Positions 55,781 through 64,000 of a stretch of 64,000 nucleotides of DNA are shown here, piece by piece. The notes below the pieces were generated by a model, which ran no database searches, was not told the DNA's origin, and saw only the letters and a list, made by a program, of their open reading frames with translations. A program made the position numbers and the translations under genes. How positions within the stretch are numbered: the first letter of the stretch is position 1; every line of letters begins with the position of its first letter. This stretch comes from Clytia hemisphaerica (Eukaryota; Cnidaria; Hydrozoa; Leptothecata; Clytiidae), in the NCBI GenBank assembly GCA_902728285.1, contig CACVBU010000381.1, forward strand, positions 26,245-90,244, given 5' to 3'.

Positions 55781-57443
55781 TTAAATTAATTTGTAAATAA
55801 TAATTGATTTTGAATATCAATCTTTTAGATAGATTTGTAATTAAAAGTTGATATTGATTAGCCTCGAGCTAAATACAATTTGTACTACTTTGCATCAACT
55901 ATAAAGAAAAGAAACATAAACATTTAAGTTTAGCAGAAATAGTAGGGGGAAATTTGTAAAATCGCTCAATAATTCAACTTAATAAAAAGTTGTTCCAGAC
56001 CATACTGTTACATATAACTCATCATTTCTAGACATTAAATTTTAGCTTTAATTAATTTTTTGATATGAAAATCGGAATCGAAGTTGATTGGATACTACCC
56101 GAATTGAAGCATTTTTTAAATAAATCCTCTCTACCTCGAAATCTATTGGAATTAAGTTATGATAATAGGGTATTTTCTTACTCCTAATGAATGAACAAAG
56201 AAAATTTATTGTTCTTAGTTAGATATTTTGACGAAAATGATTGACCTACTTTTTGGGGTCTTCATAACACGTCAAATTATGTAAAACTTGTTTATTGTAT
56301 ATATTCATAGCTAGCCGGAGATCCATGCTATGATTTCTTATTCTATATACTGATAGCGAAATATATAGCATGGTATGGGCTGAGAGTTTGAATGTCCCAG
56401 ATCTAAATAACGGTTGAAAACATAGCAAATCAAATTTTCTTTTACTGGTCACACTTTCTTAGAGAAAGCGCAACTTCCGAAGTTTGGTTTTTATTTTGGT
56501 AAGAGAGGACAGCCTTAAATTCGAATTTCCCACTGTAAGTTTTTTGACGGTTCATACCCGTCCTGTATACATCAGATTATAAAAATACAGGACGGGTCTC
56601 CTGCTGTCTAATTTCATTTCATAGCATGAAATACTCCCTGAGAGATGATCGATGTTGACATTTTGAGCTTTTACGACGTGTCACAGACCTGCTGGGACCC
56701 AAGCCCAATCAGAAAACTTGCCTAACTTTTGAACAATACTAGAATTTCTATCCCCATTGGGACTTTATTAGAATTTTTGTCCCGCTGTGGGAAAATGTTC
56801 CAGTGAGGCTGTGAGGTAGAAAAAGTGGTGTTGTTACACTTTTCACATACTTCAGCAAAAAATTCAACCAACCAAATCTTCTCACTTACATTCTGGGGGT
56901 TAAAAATCGAAAAAATCTAATTTTCAGAATATCAAATTGCTCTTTAGAATATTGTTTTACCACAAAATATTTTTAAAATTTGCTGTTATGATTAATCCAT
57001 TTGGAAAAATATCAACATTTTACTATTACTAGATTTAAAAGTCATAAAACCAAAACTAATTTCTGCGGGTTATAACGAAAATGGGAGTCAACTTCGAGGA
57101 CCAAAAAAATTAGCCTATCAATCAAAATTAATGAAACTAAACTCTGGGAAAGGATTTTGAAAGATTGAAAACATTCAATGTTTTTTAAAATGAAAATCTT
57201 TCAGGTTTGATTCAAATTTCGTGTACATTCTCGGGGTCAGGTGCTGTAAATAAGGGATGGAGAAGCAAGCAAAAACAAAAAAATGTTTCAAATGGCATTG
57301 CAAAAGCAATTCGTTTGAAAGACATATTGAAATGAAAATATTGTTACTGTTACAATACATCAAAATATACTTTCCCACTTCTCTATACTTCTTCATAATA
57401 AACCAAAGTAAGTGCGACATTAATCAAATGTTTAATTACAATT
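55781..57443. other. Intergenic or polycystin 3' flank
   Basis: Beyond the stop codon at 57444 (minus strand), this region would hold the polycystin 3' UTR. AATAAA-like words occur but no clear polyadenylation site was chosen. One strong hairpin lies at 56556-56597. No gene seen. Confidence 0.45.
56556..56597. repeat. 12-bp perfect hairpin
   Basis: ACCCGTCCTGTA, an 18-base loop, then TACAGGACGGGT. GC-rich against an AT-rich background; it may be a transcript terminator-like structure or a tiny MITE. Confidence 0.7.
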
Positions 57444-57676
57444 TTAGGATCCCGGTAAATAAGGAAGATCAGGGGAGATAGCAGGCGAGACACCGACAAG
57501 TGAATCAGCCATCATTCGGTCTAGATCGTAATCGTCTCGCAGCATTTGTTCACACAATAACTCCAGTTCGCTCGTTTTCCTTTCCACGGCATCAAGGTCC
57601 GGTAAAGGGGGGAGTTCTTTCTCGGCTGATGTTTCGGGCTTACTTTGCTTTTGACGTCGTGTGCCATTAATCATAT
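57444..57676 (-). CDS. Polycystin last exon: cytoplasmic tail
   Basis: Acceptor CATCTCACAG; joins G+AT to give Asp. Proline- and glutamate-rich tail with a helical, coiled-coil-like segment (VERKTSELELLCEQMLRDDY), ending SPDLPYLPGS and TAA. Confidence 0.85.
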
Positions 57677-60600
57677 CTGTGAGATGATGAAAGTATATTT
57701 TCTGATTTAATCGTATAGAATACATTCATTATACCCCACAAACGGAGCAAACAAAAAAGTGAATCTAAAAGTCTAATACTAAAACAAGTTTTAAAGTTCA
57801 CTCTGAGAAAAAAAAGGTTCGTACTTTTTAGCATTACTCATAAGGGAAAATATTAAGTGAAATGTCCCTATAGAGAGATAATTTTAAGCGCACCTTTTGA
57901 GAATCAAAAAGAATTTGAGGATGAAAAATAAGAATAGAAGAAGTGAAGATTTTTTCTAATAGACCTTATTGGAGTTATTGATTTTTCTAAAACAGCGATG
58001 CATTGTGGGATTGTTTCTGGTGTACTACAATAGAATTCCCTCGAGGAATTTTTAAGAGATTTCTATTGTAATACCCCCAAAACAATCCTAAATGCTTTTT
58101 AGAAAAATCAAAAACTCCGATTGATGTTATCCTTTTCCAAAGTTTTTCTTTTTTAGTTACCTTTAAGTTGTGCAAGAAAGTAGTTGATAGCTTCTGCTTC
58201 TTGACTGATGAAGTCTTCTCGTTCTTGCTTCACTTCATGAGACGCATCATCCAAGATGGAGATGAGCATGTTGATCATGATCCAATTGCATGTGACGTTG
58301 AAGATCAAGAAGAATAAAGGACCAAGTAACAAGTGAGCTTCTTGGTAATCGCTGAAGCTGTATTTACCAAGAAGTAATCGAATCACTGCTGCAGCTGCAC
58401 TCGACAGTTTACGGTACTCGTAGATGCGAGTCCGAAACAACATAGTTGCAAAGATGATGAAGCCAGACATCATGATGGCAAACACTATAGCGTATGAGTA
58501 GAGGAACTTTTTGGCTTTGATGAGAGTAGCCTCCAGTAAAGAAGTGCGCCTGTTAAGACGTAGTAGACGTATCAAACGAATCGTTGCAAAGAAATTGACG
58601 CAAGCTACCGATTGCGTGTAGCCGTATCCCCAAAAACCGACGTCCGCGAAACTGATAGATTCGTTAGGCTGACGTCCTGCCACGTGTGATAAAACGCGAG
58701 CTTCGATACTTGAACGATAAAAATGAATGACAATGGAGGAAATAGAGCTCACTACCATCGCAAAATCCACCAAGTTCCAAAATGAGCCGAGATATCCGAA
58801 TCGTTGATGAAAGATTTTGCGCAGGTTGATGAACGTATAATACAAGATTAGAAGGAGGGTAAAGAATTCGGTGATGATAACTCTTGTTTGAGTCCTGGCG
58901 TATTTGATGGTTTTAAAAGTTGAAATGGAATGTTGTTTGATAACACCTGCAGAGTTGGGGAACTCTAACAGTAAAGAAACGCTACTGAAGTATTTGACAC
59001 CACCATTGAAGACACTGAATGTAATAAGTATAGCCCGTGTACCGCGATTCATCCAGTGATCATCTAACAGATGCTCAATGATTTCATGGTTGTCTTGTTT
59101 GGGAAAGAGCTGCACCGAATATCCACCGCCAAGGTAGATTCCCAGTTCTCCTTGAACCATCATACTCCCTGTCTCTTCTGAATCACGATATCTAGTAATA
59201 TAAATGGAATGAAAACCGACTTAGCAGTGAAACTGGCGCAAAATACCATAATTATCTTTTTAATCCTCGATTTCCGAGACATCACACACAAAAAACATTG
59301 TTGTGTAAATTTGGTAGAGTTGGCCTTATAATGAACGTAATAGAACCATTGCAGGCAAAAAAGAAAACAACTTTACCGACGACTATTTGCCAACAGTTCA
59401 GACGTTAAAGGTAGATTTAAAAGGACACTATAGCTGACGCTCTCTAATTCGATTTTCAAAGGGAATCGGATTTTCATCGAATAACAAGTAAGGGTATCGA
59501 ATTTTAGAGGTCGTTTATGAGATTTTCTTATTGACAATGACTTTCAATATTATCGAATAATGGAGCGTATCGAATAGTATAGCGTCGAGTTAGAGAGCGT
59601 CAACTTTAGATTCAATGAGGTTACACGTTTTTTTAGAAGAGCAAACTACATAAGAACATAAGGCTTCGATGGCCAAAATGCTAAGAACAAGTTAAGAAAA
59701 TTTTAAAGCTTTGCAGACTCAAAAACATCCGATTCTTCAGGAAAATGGGTCAAAATTGTCACAAAATGGAGAAAACAAGAACATTTTTAGGCTTGAAACC
59801 AAAAAGGTTAAGAACATTTGAAGGCTTCAAAAATTTTGGATGTTCTTATAAAAAGAAATGTGTAGTTAGCAGCTCACCTCCACATGATGTCATCCTCAGA
59901 AGAGGAAGAGTAACTTCTTGTTCCATTCCACTCATGGTGGTAGTCTCCTTTCTGTTGGTGCATCATACCGTACTGTCCATAACATAAATGCCCTGCACCA
60001 AAATAATCTGCAACTGTATCTTCGCAACGCTCTGTAGGGAGGAAAGAAAAATGAAAAAAATTGATTTGAAAATATATTGCTGTACGGTTATTATGATCAA
60101 CAACTTAAAAAATTTCCTTATATTGGGAAGCAAAGGGTTTCTACGATTGTTAAGAAAATGAAAGAAACCATTTTCGGTTGCAATATGGCGTTATACAGTA
60201 GACTAAAAATGTGTCAATAAATAGACGACTTACTCTAGTTATGAAATTACACACGCATAATCAAACCATCGTTTGAAGGTAAGATTCCACTTCACAGACT
60301 AAGTATCAACAAACTTTTGCAAAAATGTCCGCTAATTTCCCGGGATATCCGGCATGAGATTGGAAAGAGTTTTCTCTGAAGGTACGGAAAATCTTGTGTT
60401 GAAGTAAAAATCTGCCTAACTTTCCAAAAAAAGATTTTCGTTCTGGAAGTTGAATCTTGCCTCAAACGACATTTGTTTTATTATGCGCATGTAAATAAAG
60501 GATTTCAAAACATTTTGTCATTTTGTCATTCTTTTATACTTGTTCTGTATAACCGTATCGTCGTATTGGAATCTTACCCCAAACTACGGTCCATTCGAGA

Positions 60601-63600
60601 GAGGGCGCTACATTGCTTATAAAAATCAGGAATCTCAGGCATGGTGATTTTGAAATCGAAAGAAACGGAAAATAAACTCACTTGAGTGCACTCTGACTTG
60701 TCTTATACTCAATGGTGACACAATCTTGGTGTAAAGATCTTCGGTGTAGAGATTGCCAGGGAAATATTTGATCTCCGTCTCATTGTCATACACACTTGAA
60801 AGGTTGGCGTACCATTCGTGAGGGTATGTTGCGTGTATTACTGTGTTCTCGATAAAGGGAAAGACATCACGCTTCGAACCAACCTGTTGAGAGATTATGA
60901 TGAAAACGTGAATGGGATCTGGAGACAAATTTAAATTTATGACCTTTCTTATTTCCAAAAGATTAATGCAAATTTATTGTTTTGTCTTGTCCAAATAATG
61001 CACTTATTTCTACACGTAAGCTTAAAGTTCGGTGTCTACCTAGCATCTAAAACCAAGTTAGCGTTCAATGGTAAAATGAAAAGAATTGACACTCCGATCA
61101 ACTCGTGTCTAAAGCAAAGAATCCAAAAGATATGGTTATACTTTTGGCGAGATAGCCAAATTACACATACACACTCCTTATCCTCATAACATGATGAAGT
61201 CTCACAATTAAAAACTCCTTTCCATATGTGAAACGTGCTTTGACTCTTGACATGATATAAAGAAGTCCCGAACATCATTATATGTAAAGTAATCGCTTTT
61301 TCGAAGTTTCTGAGCGAATTATAGCGGGACCACGGAAATCTGTACGAGGTTTATCCTGGCGACCTGTCTCGTTGCTGAAACCTTTGCTATCATGGATATC
61401 GGAAAGATCAGATTCAGCAAAAAGGTTTTTGTTGCCAGGTTTGTGAACTAAAAGTAATGACGGCTGCAAACTCCGGTAATTATCATTTTTGAATAGTGAA
61501 CCATTATGCAAACATCTTGGTCAGCCTTTTTTATAATATATCTAACATATAAATTTAAAAGAGTAATCCTAGTAAGAACGAGCGCAAACCAAATCGGGAA
61601 ATCAAACCGGAAAGAGCAGGAAATCGAACCCGACTATCGCGATTAATCGGATTTACGTACAATCACGAATGAAAAACACTGATTTTAAGAAACTCCTTAA
61701 CCAGAGTTTAGTAAGGAAATACTCACAGCGACGAAAGAATCTACCGCCGCTTTCTTGTATCGAGCTTTAGACATAGGCCTCAAAGACACTTTCAACATTT
61801 CTCGAATACTTTGTGTTTGCAGGAAAGCATCTTCATCGTGCAGGTGGTATCCCAGAAAATATACGGAAAAAGTGAACAAAAACATGAGGGCGATTTCGAT
61901 CAACTCTTTACGTAAACGTAATTGTAGAACACGTTGTTGCCGTTGACGTTCAAGACGTGTCGTACTTGGTGGTTTCAAGACTTTCTCGTGAACGGGCAGC
62001 TCCGGTACGTTTTTCTCGAACACCTCATCCTCGTCCGTATTTAAGACATCCTGGCTTTGTTGTTGTTTTCGGATACTGATTTGATGGCTGACGTAACGTG
62101 TGAAGACTTCCTCTAAGATGGATTTCTGTTCACGTTCGATACTTTTGATGACAAAGGCGATGAATGCAGCCAAGATAAGAACTTTTATTGGTTGAGTTAT
62201 GAAAATTCCTTGCATCTAAATTAAAAAAAGTTTATTTTGGTTTAACTCTATCTTCGATAAAAATGTGATATATTCAGGAACTCGAATTTTAGTTTTCTTC
62301 AGACATACATTATCTTTATAATAAATCATATACAATACTCAATTCTTGCAAGATACTGAAACAACATTTCAGGTATTCGGGACTCTAAAACACCCATTTC
62401 CTTAAGCAAATCTCACAAAAATACTCACAAAATGGTCAAAAAAGAACACTTTCATACTTACAACTCAAAAAAGTTCAGAACATCAACAAACTGGATCAAA
62501 ACTTTTGGATGCTCTTATAAAAAAATCTGTTATGCTCCATTTTTAGTTGAAACTTTGGTTGATCTTTTTGAGACGAAATGAAATAAAGAATATTGTTCTT
62601 ACAAGTCCAAAAGAGACCGAAGCAAGCCATTCCAAAGATCTTGTATTACCAAAAGCCATACCATACCAAATAATAAAGAATGATGAGGTCAATATACAAA
62701 GAACATTGAAGAGAAGAGTCGGATAGAGACACCAGTAAGGTAGCATCTTTGGTTCCGTTAAACTTTCTGTTTCCTTTTCATTTGTTGCTTCATCTTCGTT
62801 GAATTGATCATCATCTTCACTGTAATGGTCTTCTTGAGGACATTGTGTGTAATCTTGGTTGTGAAGGATGGCTGTGTTTAGAGTTGGTCCGATCGAAGCA
62901 TCTGAAAATATGGTATGGATAAGGAGTAGAATTTGTTGAAAAGGAATTTAAAATTGTTTTAACTTTTTTCCCTCTGATATTCCCTAAGAATGAAGAATCA
63001 AACACTCGGAGAGAAACTATCTTGACTATTTTTTGTTTTTGTAGCCCTTGAAGAGACTTAGTTACATCCAAAAACCTAACCGTCTACCCTAACCAGCACC
63101 TCTTTTCAACCGAGTAAAATGTCCCCAGAGAAACTCTCATTGATCGTAACAGGAGCTTCTACCGATAGTAAACCTTTACGTTTAAGCCACCACCCCAATG
63201 ATTAGCGAGTCTATATTTTTTACTTTGAGAGTGGCAGAGTGACTGAAACGATTTGGAACAATACACAGGTCTGAAAACAAATCACGTTTTTACTAGAAAT
63301 TTTTATGTGCTTGTTTACATGACATCTATTTCTGATTGGTTCGAATTTATTGACACTAATAAAGTTATCAGCTGTAAATTGTAAAGCAAGTAACATGGGA
63401 ATAAAATCACGTGGACTTTATTGAGTAATCACATGTTTTGACTGCATTGATAAAATTTTTAACCCGTGTATTCGCAGTTTTGACCCGCGAAAATCGAGGA
63501 CGGCAAAAGTGTTGTTCTACGATCGTCCTCAGTCAGTCAGGAAATAGAAAAATCGAAATGTAATATGCTACATTTCAGATTTCAGAACGACACACATAAA

Positions 63601-63949
63601 CTCGCTATTAGATAAAAAATTCAAGCGCTCTTTGGCTGATCCTTATTCTTTGCCTTATTGGATAAGCCTGTTGATATTCACAAAGGGCTAATAGCGGCAG
63701 AAGTGAAAATGAAAGCAAATGAAGCAGAGATGAAATACCATCATTACATAATAAAGCTGATTGCGTTTTCTCTTTACTTCGTTCTTTCTTTTTTTCTTTC
63801 AAATGTTTCTTCTTGGTGTCGATATATTTATCGGTGAACGGTTTCAATTCGTCCGATACCTTCGGCAACGGTTTGATGTGACGGTACAACAGATTCAAGA
63901 TGACGTTGACGGGAATTCCAACCAATGAACTAATGACTGCAATGTAGAG
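57444..63949 (-). CDS. Polycystin-1-like channel protein, 3' seven exons
   Basis: Exons (minus strand): 63739-63949, 62603-62901, 61727-62215, 60682-60883, 59878-60031, 58161-59191, 57444-57676. All six introns are GT-AG and the phases join exactly, giving 872 codons plus stop. The protein has the polycystin layout: a pair of N-terminal membrane segments with the motif QPIKVLILAAFIAF, an extracellular polycystin (TOP) domain ending in the WRYR...GGGY signature, then an ion-channel domain with an S4-like RLIRLLRLNRR and a pore loop RLLLGKYSF. This matches the C-terminal half of PKD1-family proteins, which sit in ciliary or plasma membranes and form calcium-permeable complexes with PKD2-type partners. 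Upstream GPS/PLAT exons would lie past the right edge. PKD1, PKD1L and PKDREJ cannot be separated here. No lesion seen. Confidence 0.92.
57969..58123. repeat. Imperfect palindrome in a polycystin intron
   Basis: About 65-base arms: GGAGTTATTGATTTTTCTAA against the complement of TTAGAAAAATCAAAAACTCC, then GGATTGTTT and CTACAATAGAA blocks. It lies in the last intron; a MITE is likely. Confidence 0.7.
58161..59191 (-). CDS. Polycystin exon: GGGY motif, channel domain and pore
   Basis: Acceptor TATTACTAG, donor CTTAAAG/GTAACT; 1031 bp. YLGGGYSVQLF, GGVKYFSSVSLLLEFPNSAG, then membrane segments FFTLLLILYYTFINL, FWNLVDFAMVVSSISSIVI, FFATIRLIRLLRLNRR, YAIVFAIMMSGFIIFATMLF, pore VIRLLLGKYSFSDYQ and FFLIFNVTCNWIMINMLISI, followed by an acidic coiled-coil-like start. 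Confidence 0.95.
59434..59603. mobile_element. Short MITE-like inverted repeat in a polycystin intron
   Basis: TGACGCTCTCTAATTCGA and its near complement (TCGAGTTAGAGAGCGTCA) 170 bases apart in the intron 59192-59877. ATCGAAT words recur inside. Confidence 0.7.
59878..60031 (-). CDS. Polycystin exon: TOP domain, middle part
   Basis: Acceptor CTCCCTACAG, donor TGGAG/GTGAGC. RCEDTVADYFGAGHLCYGQY, then a histidine- and serine-rich stretch, ending in the W of the WRYR motif, which is completed across the splice. Confidence 0.9.
60682..60883 (-). CDS. Polycystin exon: TOP domain, first part
   Basis: Acceptor TCTCTCAACAG, donor CACTCAA/GTGAGT. VFPFIENTVIHATYPHEWYA, then GNLYTEDLYTKIVSPLSIRQ and VRVHS: the family's pattern of a short helix, N-glycosylation-type sites (NLSS, NETE) and an RQxRV strand. 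Confidence 0.9.
61727..62215 (-). CDS. Polycystin exon: QPIKV membrane segment and TM before the TOP domain
   Basis: Acceptor TTTTAATTTAG, donor GTCGCT/GTGAGT; 163 codons, phase 0 at both ends. IFITQPIKVLILAAFIAFVI matches the PKD1 membrane segment, then a charged loop, then IEIALMFLFTFSVYFLGYHL and TQSIREMLKVSL. Confidence 0.93.
62603..62901 (-). CDS. Polycystin exon: acidic loop and two membrane segments
   Basis: Acceptor ATATTTTCAG, donor GGACTT/GTAAGA. Acidic loop (EDHYSEDDDQFNEDE), then LPYWCLYPTLLFNVLCILTS and the WLASVSFGL stretch that leads into the next exon. Confidence 0.88.
62902..63738 (-). other. Polycystin intron, largest in the window
   Basis: 837 bp between the acidic-loop exon and the first exon seen. 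No nested gene; ordinary AT-rich sequence. Confidence 0.7.
63739..63949 (-). CDS. Polycystin exon: membrane segment and basic loop
   Basis: Acceptor TTTGTTTCAG, donor GATG/GTATTT. Encodes LYIAVISSLVGIPVNVILNL, the membrane segment that in PKD1 proteins follows the PLAT domain, then a lysine- and glutamate-rich cytoplasmic loop (KHLKEKKKERSKEK). Confidence 0.85.
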
Positions 63950-64000
63950 CTGAAACAAAAAAGACAATGTACTATAGTCTAAATTGAAAGCTCGAATAAT

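Noticed and set aside
61278..61511. 77-codon minus frame as a polycystin exon
   Set aside because: The flanking exons 61727-62215 and 60682-60883 join directly in phase, leaving this inside the intron.

Overview
The window is AT-rich animal nuclear DNA. It has short GT-AG exons, a multi-exon polycystin-1-like channel gene, a small C2H2-type zinc-finger gene and a very high load of transposable elements. The mix of elements (several Penelope-like lineages, BEL/Pao, gypsy, CR1-like LINEs, many short TIR elements) suggests a marine invertebrate, perhaps a cnidarian. That placement is an inference, not something the sequence proves.

Layout. 1-2.4 kb: 5' part of a decayed CR1-like LINE on the minus strand, with a 2A-like peptide motif at the start of ORF2. 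3-5.9 kb: 125-bp and 188-bp tandem arrays, a dispersed repeat called R here, and a TTAA-flanked MITE. 7.1-13.25 kb: a foldback-like palindrome with arms of about 2.3-2.9 kb that carry a 53-bp minisatellite. A 606-bp TIR element sits in one arm and its apparent 2-bp excision footprint in the other, and a Harbinger-like MITE lies in the spacer. 13.3 kb: THAP-domain relic. 14.67-17.57 kb: nearly complete Penelope-like element (PLE-A) with 250-bp pseudo-LTRs, a target duplication and hammerhead ribozyme motifs. 18.4-19.1 kb: the 188-bp repeat again, inverted. 19.9-21.05 kb: a dispersed segment repeated at 36.8-38.1 kb. 21.4-23.6 kb: zinc-finger gene on the minus strand. 24.3-24.8 kb: broken PPM1D-like phosphatase fragment. 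24.87-26.70 kb: PLE-B inserted as an inverted repeat, with its own target duplication and hammerhead motifs. 27.7-33.4 kb: three broken copies of a permuted PLE with the endonuclease in front of the reverse transcriptase (Naiad-type), interleaved with R repeats. 33.6-36.8 kb: a TIR element and a fourth PLE (PLE-C). 38.6-40.1 kb: BEL/Pao gag. 40.3-44.0 kb: intron-containing transposon-gene relic with nested MITEs. 45.4-55.8 kb: a LINE split by a gypsy retrotransposon, which is itself split by an insertion carrying R4 and further TIR elements. 57.4-64 kb: seven exons of the polycystin gene on the minus strand.

Working relationships. The polycystin exons join with consistent phase from the window edge to the stop codon, so this gene looks functional, with short palindromic elements only in introns. 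The zinc-finger gene is also coherent across seven exons. Almost everything else is transposon layers. Relative age can be read from nesting: LINE, then gypsy, then the R4 block and MITEs; and repeat B, then PLE-B. All assignments come from reading motifs and repeats by eye; no database search was run.
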